From: Chionoecetes opilio | Taxonomy: Eukaryota > Arthropoda > Malacostraca > Decapoda > Majidae | Assembly (NCBI GenBank): GCA_016584305.1 | Contig: JACEEZ010023398.1 | Span: 192,186 to 256,185 of the forward strand | DNA length: 64,000 nt | Reading direction: 5' to 3' | Shown here: positions 1 through 14,757 of the stretch, piece after piece | Layout: every line of letters starts with the position of its first letter | Numbering within the stretch: position 1 is the first letter of the stretch | Made by a program: the position numbers and the translations under genes | The notes under the pieces: generated by a model | What the model was told of the DNA's origin: nothing | Seen by the model: only the letters and a program-made list of their open reading frames with translations | The model's database searches: none

Positions 1-717
1 CCTGTTTTTTCTCCCTTCTTTCTTCTCTCCTGTTTTTTTCTCCCTTTCCTTCTTTGCTCCCTTCTTTCCTTCTTCTACTTATTTATCCCTTTCCTCCTCT
101 CCCTACTTCTTATTCCTCTCTTTCCTTCTCTCTCCCTTCTTCTACTTGTCTCTCTCTCTCTCCTCCCTTTCTTCCATGCATTCTACTTCTTATCAAACTG
201 TTCCTCCTACTTAACTACTTCTACTACTATTATTCTCTCCATTTCCCTGCTTCTCTCTGCTTTACTCTTCTACTTGCTGCTGTTCTGCTTACTCCTCCCT
301 TTATTCCATCTCTTCTTATTATTATTAATCTGTCACTCCTGCTTACTTACTACTTTACTTAATATTCTCTCTCTCTCTCTCTGCTAATCTTCCTCCCTTC
401 TATTTCTATTATCTCTTTCTTTCCTTTCTTCCACGCATTCTACTTCTTATTAAACTACTTCTTATTTACCTATTACTATATCCTTCTCTCTCTCTCCTAT
501 TTTCTTCTCCCATCTCCATCTTTCTTCCTTTCTCCCTCCCTCCCTTTCTTTCTCTTATTTCTCTCCTCTTCCTTCCTTTACTCTGCATTCCTACCTAAAT
601 ATGTCATCTTCTTGGAGTCATTTATATTTAGTTTTTCCTCTTCTTCCTACTCCTTCTCTGTTGCCATTCCTCATACTACCCCTCTCTCTCTCTCTCTGTT
701 CCCCTATTCACTTATTG

Positions 718-780
<63 letters not shown>

Positions 781-860
781 ACTCTGTTCCCCTATTCACT
801 TATTGGTACTCTCTCAATTCCTATTTAGTACTCACTCATTGCGTTCCCGTTCACTTCTTG

Positions 861-906
<46 letters not shown>

Positions 907-1154
907 CCCTCTCTCTATCCCTATTTAGTACTCTCTCACTCATCCCCCTTTACACTTCTTGGTACTCTCTCTCTCTTTGTCTCCCTGGGTGCAGGGGTGG
1001 CGGCATCCACCCTGCCACTCTTAATCTGCTCCCTGCAACTATCTGCACATATCTCAGCAGGGAGGAGGAGGGGGAGGAGGGATCAAGTGAGGTGACCTTG
1101 TATGAAGAGTCCCTCCCTCCCCCCTCTCTCTCTCTTTCTCTCCAGCACACTGCC

Positions 1155-1187
<33 letters not shown>

Positions 1188-1300
1188 CTTGGATTCCGTC
1201 TGTCTATTTGCATGTCTGAATTTCTCCGAATGTCTGTCTTTCTTTCGAGTCCTCTCTCTCTCTCTCTCTCTAATAAAGCGAAAACAGCCCTTTAAAGAGT
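1..1300. repeat. Pyrimidine-rich low-complexity tract with (CT)n microsatellites
   Basis: The top strand is almost entirely C and T, first as irregular CCTT/CTTC and then as pure (CT)n blocks near 721-773, 866-900 and 1165-1188. Short non-repeat words recur between the CT blocks, such as CTATTCACTTATTGGTACTC near 703-730 and 791-812, so a larger unit carrying a CT run has been locally duplicated. The open frames encode only Ser/Leu/Pro strings and are not genes. Confidence 0.9.
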
Positions 1301-1330
1301 TCTCAGTATTACCAATCTGCTCTACAAACT

Positions 1331-1370
1331 GTGTGTGTGTTGATGTGGGTGTGTTGATGTGGGTGTGTTG

Positions 1371-1403
<33 letters not shown>

Positions 1404-1446
1404 GTGTGTGTGTGTGTGTGTGTTGATGTGTGCGTGTGTTGATGTG

Positions 1447-1477
<31 letters not shown>

Positions 1478-1567
1478 TGTGTGTTGATGTGTGCGTGTGT
1501 GTGTGTTGATGTGTGTGTGTGTGTGTTGATGTGTGCGTGTGTGTGTTGATGTGTGCGTGTGTGTGTT

Positions 1568-1612
<45 letters not shown>

Positions 1613-1740
1613 GATGTGTGCGTGTGTGTGTGTGTGTGTTGATGTGTGTGTGTGTGTTGATGTGTGCGTGTGTATGTGTGTTGATGTGTGTGTGTGTGTG
1701 TTGATGTGTGTGTGTGTGTGTGTTGATGTGTGTGTGTGTG
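1331..1740. repeat. (GT)n compound microsatellite with TTGATG interruptions
   Basis: Dinucleotide GT runs are broken at semi-regular intervals by GTTGATGTGTGCGTGTG-type words. The interruption has been amplified together with the GT array, giving a hybrid micro/minisatellite. Nothing here codes for a protein. Confidence 0.92.
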
Positions 1741-1814
1741 CAGTAATTACGTCACTTAGGTGTAGGTGTTAGGTAAGGCAAGGGGGGGAGGGGGGGCACG
1801 TGGGAGGGAAGGGC

Positions 1815-1817
<3 letters not shown>

Positions 1818-1906
<89 letters not shown>
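1818..1906. repeat. (GA)n microsatellite, about 44 units
   Basis: Pure GA dinucleotide run preceded by a short G-rich stretch. Confidence 0.95.
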
Positions 1907-1909
<3 letters not shown>

Positions 1910-1929
1910 AAATACCTTGCATCTACCAT

Positions 1930-2120
1930 CTTATTTACATGCATACACTCGGACATACAGACATACAGGCATATACACATTATTAGTATTATATTTACAT
2001 GCATACACACATACATACACACATGCATACAGACACAGACAGACAGACGGACACATTATTAGTATTATATTTACATGCATACACACATACATACAGACAC
2101 AGGCAGACAGACGGACACAA
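1930..2120. repeat. Imperfect tandem repeat with TTTACATGCATACA core
   Basis: The core TTTACATGCATACAC occurs at about 1933, 1994 and 2070, each followed by ACATACA/CAGACAGA words and then ATTATTAGTATTATA. The unit is about 60-75 bp in nearly three copies. Confidence 0.75.
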
Positions 2121-2206
2121 AGAAAATAAGTTAGCGTAATAAATGAATCCGTGACAACTTATTAAAGGATTAGAGATGATTCTTTGCACCTAAATATATA
2201 AATAGG

Positions 2207-2350
2207 AACTACACACACACACACACTCACAAGCACACACACACGCACACACACACACACACGCATCACACACATACACACACACATATACACACCAGTG
2301 ACACCACACACACATCAACACACTCACAGACAGACACACACGCACACACA
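2207..2350. repeat. (CA)n-rich microsatellite
   Basis: Interrupted CA dinucleotides with CACACG and CACATA variants. Confidence 0.9.
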
Positions 2351-2459
2351 CATTCAAACTAATAAATACACAAAGACAGCAAGACTAAAATATATTAATC
2401 TATTATACAACGAAACAGAATAATAGATATAAAATACAAATTAAAAAGATGATGAAGAG

Positions 2460-3020
2460 GAAAAACTAAGAGGAGAAAGGAAGAATTAGAAGAGGAAGAA
2501 TAGAAGATGACATAAAAATAGGATGAGGAAAAGGAAGAAGAGGAGGAATAGAAGATAATGACACAAAAAGTAGAGGAAGAGGAAGAGGAAGAATATAAGA
2601 TAATGACACAAAAAGTAGAGGAAGAGGAAGAGGAAGAATATAAGATAATGACATAAAAAGAAGAGGAAGAAGAGAAGATAATGACATAAAAAGAAGAGGA
2701 AGAAGAGGAAGAATAGAAGATAATGACATAAAAAGAAGAGGAAGAATAGAAGATAATGACATAAAAAGAGGAAGAGGAAGGGAAGAAGAGGAAGAATAAA
2801 AGATAATGACATAAAAAGAGGAAGAGGAAGAATAAAAAATAATGACATAAAAAGAGGATGAGGAAGAGGAAGAAGAGGAAGAATAGAAGATAATGACATA
2901 AAAAGAGGAAGAGGAAGAAGATAATGACAAAATAAGATAGAGGAAGACGATGATGCAGGAAGAATATGAAGAAATGATGAAGAGGAAGAATAAAAGATGA
3001 TGACTGGAAAAGAAGAGAGC
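2460..3020. repeat. Purine-rich tandem repeat with GATAATGACATAAAAAG core
   Basis: About a dozen copies of a unit pairing an AGAGGAAGAAGAGGAAG purine run with AAGATAATGACATAAAAAG. Unit length varies in 3-bp steps. The reverse strand is open in all three frames because the repeat lacks stop codons there; those frames give Phe/Ser/Leu-rich strings with no gene-like composition. Confidence 0.85.
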
Positions 3021-3085
3021 AAGACGATGATGGCAAACATAAGTCAATCCAACAAAGAGTGCCTAAGTGTCAACATGTACCACGA

Positions 3086-3294
3086 TTAACCCCTTGAGGC
3101 CCTGAACGTAATTTCCATTGTAATTGGGCTACCATGAGACGATTTTTAGTGACTATAAGCAATAATTGTACAGCTATGCCCTGTTTAGTATCCTTTCCAC
3201 TAACTAATTTGGTATATTAAGCTACTTTTCGTAATTTTATGGCTAACAGACGATTTTATATAGCCATGGAAAGATCTGGGCGTGAAGGGGTTAA
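3086..3294 (-). mobile_element. TTAA-flanked piggyBac-type MITE, copy 1
   Basis: A 209-bp unit bounded by TTAA on both sides. Its inverted ends read CCCCTTGAGGCCC and, on the other strand, CCCCTTCACGCCCAGA. TTAA target duplications and ends starting with CCC are typical of piggyBac elements. Homologous copies lie at 30260-30471 and 31955-32166 in the opposite orientation. There is no coding capacity, so it is a non-autonomous derivative. Confidence 0.8.
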
Positions 3295-3299
3295 CAGTA

Positions 3300-3900
3300 T
3301 ACAAAATATGGTAACCGGATACATATAATTAACATATAAGATCAAGAAAAAACTGCCACTTAGAAGAAAAAAAACAGATCTAGATAAACGAAAAAAAAAA
3401 AATAGAAATTACCGTACATAAATTATAATAGATTACAAAGACAAGAATATTAATTAAATAGATAACAGATAAAAATATTAAAAAAACTTGATAAAAAAAA
3501 TGCCGATGTACCAAGTCATACAAATCCAATAAAATATAATTAAATATATAATAAACAAAATTAAGAAAATAGTAAAAAAAAACGAAAATTGAATGAAAAT
3601 CTAATCGAATCTAATAAATCGAATACAAAAAAACGTAAATTTGAAGAAAAACGAAAGACAAAAATATACGAAAATAAAACTGAAAAAAAAATGGATAAAA
3701 AATGCAGTTACCAGAAAAAGAAAAAATATTAATAAGTCAAACAAGAAAAAAAAAATGGTATATACCGAAGAAAAAAACTACTATATAAAAAAAAATCAGT
3801 CAAATAAAAACGAAAAAATATACGACTGAGAAAAAAAGATCAGATTTAGAGTTGAACGAAAATTTAAGGAATTATAAAATGGCTGAAAAACTAAAGAGAA
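3300..3900. other. A-rich intergenic stretch, nothing recognised
   Basis: Strongly A-rich sequence with many short poly(A) runs. The small Lys/Asn-rich frame at 3641-3829 reflects base composition. I see no gene, terminal repeat or tandem structure. Confidence 0.6.
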
Positions 3901-3924
3901 AAACCGTCAAAGCATTCATAGAGG

Positions 3925-4206
<282 letters not shown>

Positions 4207-4317
4207 TTGGGATTCATAAGACCTGCACATGAGATTCAAGACCAGCACATTTATGGTGGAATGACCAGAGATATTTGATGATCGTGCGTGTACGCAGGTG
4301 AACACACACACACTGAG

Positions 4318-4590
4318 GGTACTCCGTAGTGTAGGGGTAGCACGCTCGGTTTACAACCAAGAGGTCCCGGGTTCGATCCCCGGGCGGAGCGGAAACAGAT
4401 GGGCTGTTTCCTTAAAACCCGAGCCCCTGTCCACCCAGCAGTGAATGGGTACCGGGTGTTAGCCGGGGTTTGTGACCCGCCTCCCGGGGTGGTGGCTTCC
4501 CCCAACACTAAGGATGAAGGATAAAAATGTTGATATGGAGACGGGGCCATACGAGCGTTGCTCAGGCCCTGTAAAATACAACTAGATGAA
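4318..4590 (+). mobile_element. tRNA-derived SINE (family A), near-complete
   Basis: The 5' part (about 4319-4391) looks like a tRNA. It has an A-box-like TAGTGTAGGGGTAGCACGC, an anticodon-arm-like segment with loop TTTACAA (Val-UAC-like), and a canonical B box GGTTCGATCCC at 4370-4380 within a perfect GGG/CCC T-arm. It then runs without a break into a non-tRNA body to about 4590. An inverted 5'-truncated copy of that body lies at 47846-47955. Mismatches in the acceptor and anticodon stems argue against a functional tRNA gene. Confidence 0.8.
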
Positions 4591-4653
4591 TACACACACA
4601 AACACACACAAGCAGTATCATCATAGCAAAATCACATCATTATACAGCAAAAC

Positions 4654-4800
4654 AAAAGAGAGAGAGAGAGAGAAGAGAGGAGGGGAGAGAGAGAGAGAGA
4701 GAGAGGAGAGAGACGAGAGAGAGAGAGAGAAGAGGGAAACAAGAAAAAAAAACCTGGAAAGAAATGAAGTGGAATAGCATACGCCGATGAGAGAGGGGAG

Positions 4801-4836
<36 letters not shown>

Positions 4837-4842
4837 AGAGAG

Positions 4843-4897
<55 letters not shown>

Positions 4898-5072
4898 GTG
4901 GTCATCTGCTAAACTTCCCGATGACGTCACACCAAAGCAAACATTCGCCTCCTCCTCTTCTTCCCTTTCTTCCTTCCTTTATTATCGTCTTTCCTCCCCT
5001 TCCTCTCCCACCACGAGAGAGAGAGAGAGAGGAGGAGAGAGACGAGAGAGTGAGAGAGGAGGAGAAGAGAGA

Positions 5073-5108
<36 letters not shown>

Positions 5109-5599
5109 GAAAAAGAGGGGGGAGAAAAAAATATGACAAGGAACTGAGAGGGAGAGTGAAGGAAGAAGAGAGGAGGAGGAGGAGGAGGAGGAAGAGAAGA
5201 TAAAGTGACATTATAGGATAAATAAAACTACAACTACTAATAAGTAATAGCAATAATGATGATAACAGAGAGAGAGAGAGAGAGAGAGAGAGGACGAGAG
5301 AGAGAGGGGAGAGAGAGAGAGAGAGATGCCTCCTCCTCCCTTCCTATTCCTCCTGAGTACGACTTCAATAAGCAAGAGGAAGGAAGGAAGGAAGGAATTA
5401 GAGACAAGAAAGGAAGGAAGAGAAGGAAGAGGAGGAAGCAAGGAAGGAAGGAAGAGGAGGGACAAGAAAGGAAGTGCAAAGAAAACGAAGGAAACAGGAA
5501 GACTTGAGGAGGAGGAGGAGGAGGAGGAGGAGGAGGAGGAGAGGGAGAGGGAGGAGGAGGAGGAAACAGACTAACAAATCATACGCAGAAAAACAAATA

Positions 5600-5652
<53 letters not shown>

Positions 5653-5857
5653 AAGGAAATCTAACAAAGCAGAGGAACCTAGGCAGATGATAGAATAATA
5701 ACAATAAAAAATAAATCTCTCGATGAAGAATGTAAATAAATGAAGAATTAAAAAAATATGAATGAAGGGAAAAATATATAGAAAAGAGTAAGAAAGAAAA
5801 TGACAATAAATGACCAAGAAAGAAAACAAATTGTGGACGGCGATAAAAACACGACAA

Positions 5858-5945
<88 letters not shown>

Positions 5946-6180
5946 ACAGGGTATTGTTTTTCCTTTCTTATTTCTTTCTTGTATTTTCACGAGTACAAAA
6001 GACGAAAGGAAGGAGGGAAGAAAGGAAGGAGGGAAGGAAGAAAGGCAGGAAGGAATAAGGGAGGGATGGAGGAAGGAAGGAAGGAAGGAAGGAAGGGAAG
6101 AAAGGAAGGAAGGAAGTAAGGAAAGGAGGAATAGGGGAGGAAGGAAGGAAGGAAGAAGGAAGGAGATTGAAAAACATGGC
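4654..6180. repeat. Cluster of (GA)n, (GGA)n and (GGAA)n microsatellites
   Basis: GA blocks occur near 4658-4730, 4800-4898, 5013-5105, 5266-5325, 5604-5650 and 5861-5942, GGA triplets near 5173-5192 and 5508-5540, and GGAA/AAGG tetranucleotides at about 6003-6165. The short joining segments have no recognisable content. Open frames on both strands are Arg/Glu or Ser/Leu strings. Confidence 0.92.
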
Positions 6181-6277
6181 ATTATAATTCTCTCTCTCTC
6201 TCTCTCTTTCAGTACTTAATTAGTCACCGAAAAGTTGTAATATGGCTTCTAGTGATTGTGGGTAAAGTACTTTTGGC

Positions 6278-6507
6278 ATGTCAGCACTGTTATGGGTGGA
6301 GGTTTGGCACGTCAGCACTGTTATGGGTGGAGGTTTGGCACATCAGCACTGTCATGGGTGGAGGTTTGGCACGTCAGCACTGTCATGGGTGGAGGTTTGG
6401 CACGTAAGCACTGTTATGGGTGGAGGTTTGGCACGTCAGCACTGTCATGGGTGGAGGTTTGGCACGTAAGCACTGTTATGGGTGGAGGTTTGGCACGTCA
6501 GCACTGA
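6278..6507. repeat. 31-bp minisatellite, about 7.5 units
   Basis: The unit consists of GTCAGCACTGTTATGGGTGG followed by AGGTTTGGCAC, repeated head to tail with few differences (GTCAGC versus GTAAGC or ATCAGC, and TTATG versus TCATG). Because 31 is not a multiple of three, the open frames cycle through three reading frames and are not coding. Confidence 0.95.
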
Positions 6508-6569
6508 TTTAGAATGGAAGACAAATTTTTTTATGTAAAGTTCGGAGAAAACATTAATTAGGAAACGTG

Positions 6570-8494
<1,925 letters not shown>

Positions 8495-8499
8495 TAAAA

Positions 8500-9389
8500 T
8501 AGGGAGAGAAATGAGACGATATGGATCAACATTTTTTCATCAAGTCTTAATATGTAAAAAAATAACTACTGTTTGTATATTATATTATATTTTCACCGTA
8601 TACCTTCGGGTGAAAAATTGAAAATACAATTATCATCATTATTAATTACATATAGTTGTGACGGTAGTGGTGAAAAATGTGTGTGTGCCCTCCCGCCCGT
8701 TCCTTGCCCCGCGCTGAGAGAGAGAAAGAGAGATAAAGAGAGGATAAATCGACATAAAGAGGCAAACTGGCACCCCGCACCCAGGGTTGACAACAGAGGC
8801 CCCGCGGCGATCCCTCCTCCTCTGATCCCAGTGCTGCCAACACACCCGAACTGTAACACCACAACACTTTACCTCCAATGCTACCCTTCCCTCCCCCTCC
8901 TCCTCCTCCTCCTTACCTCCACTACTACCCTCCTCCTCCTCCACTACTACCCTTACCACCTCCTCCTCCTTACCTCTTACCTCCCTCCTCCTCCTTAGCT
9001 ATCCTTCCCTCCTCTACTACCCTTACCCTCTCCCCTCCTTCTCCACTACTACCCTTACCACCCTCCTCCACCTCCATTCCTCCCCTCCTCCTCCTCCCCC
9101 CTCCCTTCTCCTTAACCCCCAGCCGCCGTAGCAAGGGAGAGAAAACCCAAGTAACCAACCCACCACCTCTCCCCGGCTGGCCATCCAAGGAGGTGGAGGA
9201 GGATGGGGAGTAGGGGGCATTTGAGGTGGATAATTGGTGGTGTGGAGGCGGCCAGACTCCTCCCTCGTGGTGGAGCAAGGAAGGTTTTTGCTCCATCTCT
9301 CTCCCTCCGTCCCTCCCTTCGCCTCCTCTTTCTTTCTCTCTCTCTCTCGCACTCTCCTTCTCTTACCTCACCCATACATACCTAAGTTT

Positions 9390-9390
<1 letters not shown>
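8500..9390. repeat. Pyrimidine-rich (CCT)n/(ACC)n low-complexity region
   Basis: After about 180 bp of ordinary sequence, 8870-9120 consists of CCT/ACTACC-type words, and 9295-9365 is CT-rich. The overlapping open frames on both strands share no coding signature. Confidence 0.8.
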
Positions 9391-9445
<55 letters not shown>

Positions 9446-9569
9446 GGAGGAGAGGAGAGAAGAGAGGAGAGAGAGGAGAGAGAGAGGAGAGAAGAGAGAG
9501 AGAGAGAGAGAATGTTTGCAATAAAAAGAATAAATGAATAATGAAGAATGATCAAAACGTACACAGGGG

Positions 9570-9645
<76 letters not shown>

Positions 9646-9830
9646 TTTGCAATAATGAATAATAATATAAACGTACACTGAACAAGGGTCAACACACACA
9701 CACACAGTCATACCCACATACACAGTACACACATACATACATACACACGCACACAAGGGCAAGGTGAAAACGAACTTACAGACAGACAGGACATACAGAA
9801 GAGGTTGAATAGATGGTGACAGGTAATAGC

Positions 9831-9925
<95 letters not shown>
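9390..9925. repeat. (GA)n blocks, two sharing a flanking segment
   Basis: GA runs at about 9390-9510, 9573-9641 and 9834-9923. The words AATGTTTGCAATAA and ACGTACAC follow both of the first two blocks (9511 and 9642), so a roughly 130-bp unit including the GA run was duplicated. (CA)n lies at 9693-9755. Confidence 0.88.
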
Positions 9926-9928
<3 letters not shown>

Positions 9929-10078
9929 CCATTACTACAGATAGAAAATACTTTACATTATCTACACACCCACAAACAGCCCAAACACTATAGCATGGGT
10001 GGTGTAGTAATACTAGCTGGTGCCGTGGCCCCGGGTGCATTCCCAACTCTATGCCAGTCTGTGGTTTCTGAGTGAAGA

Positions 10079-10478
10079 CGCTTGGCTGTAGATCCGAAAC
10101 TAACCATAGGAGTGTCTCGAAAATACCCTCATTGTGATTCCCACACAAAGTTACCTGAAACTTCAATAATGTATTCCCAAACTGTCCTAACGTAACCTAA
10201 CCTGACGCCTTCAAGAGTAAACGCGACATACTGTTCCAGAAAACGGGAATATGCGGATCGGGTGGTGATGTGCCTGCTTCCAGGAGACGGGACGCATATT
10301 CTCCAGGCGCTCTCCCTTTTCGGCAGACCGCTAGGTTAGGTAAGGTTAGAAAAACGTTAAGTTAGGTTAGGTTAGATTCGTTTAAACTTCGCTGTCTTAA
10401 GAGTAACTTTGTGTGGGAATCATAATGAAGTTATTTTCAAGAAAATCCTGTGGTTAGTTTCGGAGCTACAGCCATGCG
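10079..10478. mobile_element. Foldback element with telomere-like TTAGG runs (foldback 1)
   Basis: The left arm (10079-10160) contains TGTAGATCCGAAACTAACC and GATTCCCACACAAAGTTAC. Their reverse complements, slightly diverged, lie at 10403-10478. Inside the arms, CCTAACC occurs on the left (10193-10203) and GGTTAGG-type runs on the right (10332-10371). There is no coding capacity. Confidence 0.72.
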
Positions 10479-10847
10479 TAGAGGGCAGCCAGCTGACAAC
10501 ATGGGCAACGCTTGGGGAATATTCAGACGGGACGGGGTATTTGTGTGACCGAGTGTGTGGTGTTACAGTGAAAGAGTAGGTAACGTTGGTGTTGCTGCCA
10601 TGGTGGTTGTTATTACGCCCTCTGGTGACACTGTGGCGTATCTAAGTGTGGTGGTGGTGGTGAGAGTAGCTAAGGCTGGTGGCGGTGAGAGTAGATGACT
10701 TTAATGGGCTACATAACGTAAATAGAATGGACAACTATACCGTATGAGTGAGTTGGTGAAGGAGTTTGAAGATATTAATTAGTGAAAGAGTTGGTGTAGA
10801 AATAAATAAGTTAGAGATAAATGCAGAAATGGTGTTGATGAATGTAG

Positions 10848-13800
10848 TGATATTAATGAGTGAATGAGTGGCTTTAGACATTGATGAGTGAGTGAATGAG
10901 TGGCTGTAGACATTGATGAGTTAGTGAGTGACTGTAGACATTGATGAGTGAGTGAATGAGTGGCTGTAGACATTGATGAGTTAGTGACTGTAGACATTGA
11001 TGAGTTAGTGAGTGGCTGTAGACATTGATGAGTTAGTGAGTGACTAGACATTGATGAGTGAGTGGCTATAGACATTGATGAGTGAGTGGCTATAGACATT
11101 GATGAATGAGTGCATGAGTGTCTGTAGACATTGATGAGTGAGTGGCTATAGACATTGATGAGTGAGTGCATGAGTGTCTGTAGACATTGATGAGTAAGTG
11201 AATGAGTGACTGTAGACATTGATGAGTGAGTGGCTGTAGACATTGATGAGTGAGTGAATGAGTGGCTGTAGACATTGATGAGTGAGTGAATGAGTGGCTG
11301 TAGACATTGATGAGTGAGTGAATGAGTGGCTGTAGACATTGATGAGTGAATGAGTGGCTGTAGACATTGATGAGTGAATGAGTGGCTGTAGACATTGATG
11401 AATGAAAGAGTGGCTGTAGACATTGATGAGTGCATGAATGAGTGGCTGTAGACATTGATGAGTGAATGAGTGGCTGTAGACATTGATGAGTGAGTGAATG
11501 AGTGGCTGTAGATATTGATGAGTGCATGAATGAGTGGCTGTAGACAATGATGAGTGAGTGAATGAGTGACTGTAGACATTGATGAGTGAGTGAATGAGTG
11601 GCTGTAGACATTGATGAGTGACTGTAGACATTGATGAGTGAGTGATTGATTGGCTGTAGACATTAATGAGTGAATGAGTGACTGTAGACATTGATGAGTG
11701 AGTGAATGAGAGGCTGTAGACATTAATGAGTGAGTGGCTGTAGACATTGATGAGTGAATGAGTGGCTGTAGACATTGATGAGTGAGTGAATGAGTGGCTG
11801 TAGACATTGATGAGTGAGTGAATGAGTGGCTGTATACATTAATGAGTGGATGAGTGAGTGGCTGTAGACATTGATGAGTGAGTGAATGAGTGGCTGTAGA
11901 CATTGATGAGTGAGTGAGTGGCTGTAGACATTGATGTGTGAGTGAATGAGTGGCTGTAGACATTATGAGTGAATGAGTGGCTGTAGACATTGATGAGCGA
12001 GTGAATTAGTGGCTGTATACATTGATGAGTGAATGAGTGAGTGGCTGTAGACATTAATGAGTGAATGAATGAGTGGCTGTAGACATTGATGAGTGAGTGA
12101 ATGAGTGACTGTAGACATTGATGAGTGAGTGGCTGTAGACATTGATGAGTGGCTGTAGACATTAATGAGTGAATGAATGAGTGGCTGTAGACATTGATGA
12201 GTGAGTGAATGAGTGGCTGTAGACATTGATGAGTGAATGAGTGAGTGGCTGTAGACATTGGTGAGTGGGTGAATGAGTGGCTGTAGACATTGATGAGTGA
12301 GTGAATGAGTGGCTGTAGACATTGATGAGTTAGTGAATGAGTGGCTGTAGACATTGATGAGTGAGTGAATGAGTGGCTGTAGACATTGATGAGTGAGTAA
12401 ATGAGTGGCTGTAGACATTGATGAGTGAATGAGTGGCTGTAGACATTGATGAGTGAGTGAATGAGTGGCTGTAGACATTGATGAGCGAGTGAATGAGTGG
12501 CTGTAGACATTGATGAGTGAGTGGCTGTAGACATTGATGAGTGAATGAGTGGCTGTAGACATTGATGAGTGAGTGGCTGTAGACATTGATGAGTGAATGA
12601 GTGGCTGTAGACATTGATGAGTGTATAAGTGGCTGTAGACATTGATGAGTGAATGAGTGGCTGTAGACATTGATGAGTGAATGAGTGAGTGGCTGTAGAC
12701 ATTGATGAGTGAATGAGTGGCTGTAGACATTGATGAGTGAGTGAATGAGTGGCTGTAGACATTGATGAGTGAATGAATGAGTGGCTGTAGACATTGATGA
12801 GTGAGTGAGTGGCTGTAGACATTGATGAGTGAATGAGTGGCTGTAGACATTGATGAGTGAGTGAATGAGTCGCTGTAGACATTGATGAGTGAATGAATGA
12901 GTGGCTGTAGACATTGATGAGTGGCTGTAGACATTGATGAGTGAGTGGCTGTAGACATAGATGAGTGAGTGAGTGGCTGTAGACATTGATGAGTGAATGA
13001 ATGAGTGGCTGTAGACATTGATGAGTGAATGAATGAGTGGCTGTAGACATTGATGAGTGAGTGAATGAGTGGCTGTAGACATTGATGATTGAATGAATGA
13101 ATGGCTGTAGACATTGATGAGTGAATGAATGAATGGCTGTAGACATTGATGAGTGAGTGAATGAGTGGCTGTAGACATTGATGAGTGAATGAGTGGCTGT
13201 AGACATTGATGAGTGAGTGAATGAGTGGCTGTAGACATTGATGAGTGAGTGGCTGTAGACATTGATGAGTGAATGAATGAGTGGCTGTAGACATTAATGA
13301 GTGAATGAATGAGTGGCTGTAGACATTGATGAGTGAATGAATGAGTGGCTGTAGACATTGATGAGTGAATGAGTGGCTGTAGACATTGATTAGTGAATGA
13401 ATGAGAGGCTGTAGACATTGATGAGTGAGTGAGTGAGTGACTGTAGACATTGATGAATGAATGAGTGAGAGTGGCTGTAGACATTGATGAGTGAATGAAT
13501 GAGTGAGTGTAGACATTGGTGAGTGAGTGAATGTAGACATTAATGAGTGAGTGAGTGAGTGGCTGTAGACATTGATGAGTGAGTTATTGAGTGTCTGTAG
13601 ACATTGATGAGTGAGTGAGTGGCTGTAGACATTGATGAGTGAGTGATTGAGTGTAGACATTGATGAGTGAATGAATGAGTGGCTGTAGACATTGATGAGT
13701 GAGTGAGTGGCTGTAGACATTGATGAGTGAATGAATGAGTGGCTGTAGACATTGGTGAGTAAGTGAGTGAGTGGTTGTAGACATTGATGAGTGAGTGAGT

Positions 13801-14045
13801 GAGTGGCTGTAGACATTGATGAGTGAGTGAGTGGCTGTAGACATTGATGAGTGAGTGAGTGGCTGTAGACATTGATAAGTGAATGAATGAGTGGCTGTAG
13901 ACATTAGTGAGTGAGTGAGTGGCTGTAGACATTGATGAGTGAGTGAATGAGTGGCTGTAGACATTGATGAGTGAATGAGTGAGTGGCTGTAGTGTAGACA
14001 TTGATGAGTGAGTGAGTGGCTGTAGAAATTAGTGAGTGAATGAGT
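10848..14045. repeat. 3.2-kb minisatellite, about 110 units of variable length
   Basis: Each unit carries a conserved core GGCTGTAGACATTGATGA followed by a variable number of GTGA/ATGA tetranucleotides, so unit length steps by 4 bp (about 20 to 36 bp). Scattered variants include ATAGACATT, TATACATT and ATTAATGA. The reverse strand of the consensus has no stop codon in any frame, which explains the very long overlapping open frames there (up to 617 codons). They are not genes. Confidence 0.96.
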
Positions 14046-14585
14046 GAATAACTACATCTAGATTTCCTTTCATTTTTTCATAAATTATGTATTTTATGAT
14101 TTCGTTTTCTAGATTATAATTCCATATCATAGTATCAGTCTTGTGTGGAGGGAAAATTAATGAAATCTATGCAATATTTCGTAACTTCTTTCAGTAGTTA
14201 CTAAGACATATTTGAGGGAAAAGAAAAAAATAATAATAACACGAATGATTGTCTCATGATTAAATATTTTGCACAATTATCAAAACTATTAGTTGTAACA
14301 CATAATTACTAACATTTGGCATACATTGAAGTCATAGATGCCTATAGGAACAATGTATTACCTATTGCAAAATTTCGGGCTTTTTGTTACCCCTCTTTTT
14401 TTTTTGCCCTTGGCCAGTCTTTTGTGATGTCAAAAAATATCGTAAAAATTATCATCTTTGGAGTATAAATAGCAACTAATTTCGAGCATCCTAACACACA
14501 GCAGCCAATTCTAGCAACGCCATGACAGGCAGCCATCATCTTTCTGAGCAAACGACGTCACTATGTAACTTGTACTTGAAAGATA
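14046..14585. other. AT-rich intergenic stretch, nothing recognised
   Basis: Ordinary AT-rich sequence between two tandem-repeat regions. I found no open frame, terminal inverted repeat or RNA gene. Confidence 0.5.
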
Positions 14586-14757
14586 ACAGCTCTCTCTCTC
14601 TAGGAATTCGTCGTTGCCCAAGAAATGTAGTACACCGTTTATAGCTAACTACATTATCTCTCTCTCTCTCTCTCTTGGAATCTATCGTAGCACAAGAAAA
14701 TTTTAATGTACTGTATACCATTTAAGCTAACTACATTCTCTCTCTCTCTCTCTCTCA
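14586..14757. repeat. Tandem unit of about 80 bp carrying an internal (CT)n
   Basis: Two consecutive units begin with a CT run (14591 and 14656) and continue GGAATTCGTCGTTGCCCAAG or GGAATCTATCGTAGCACAAG. Both end in TA(A)GCTAACTACATT before the next CT run (14656, 14737). A microsatellite has been duplicated together with its flank. Confidence 0.8.

Noticed and set aside
4319..4391. Functional tRNA-Val gene
   Set aside because: Mismatches in the acceptor and anticodon stems and a shared SINE body downstream point to a SINE head.
10779..14001. Minus-strand open frames up to 617 codons with repeated Ser/Thr/His-rich units
   Set aside because: They lie entirely in a minisatellite whose reverse strand has no stop codon in any frame, several frames overlap, and unit length steps by 4 bp, so no frame is conserved.
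10848..14045. CRISPR-like array
   Set aside because: Repeat and spacer are not distinguishable: the variable part is itself a tetranucleotide repeat, and the genome is eukaryotic.
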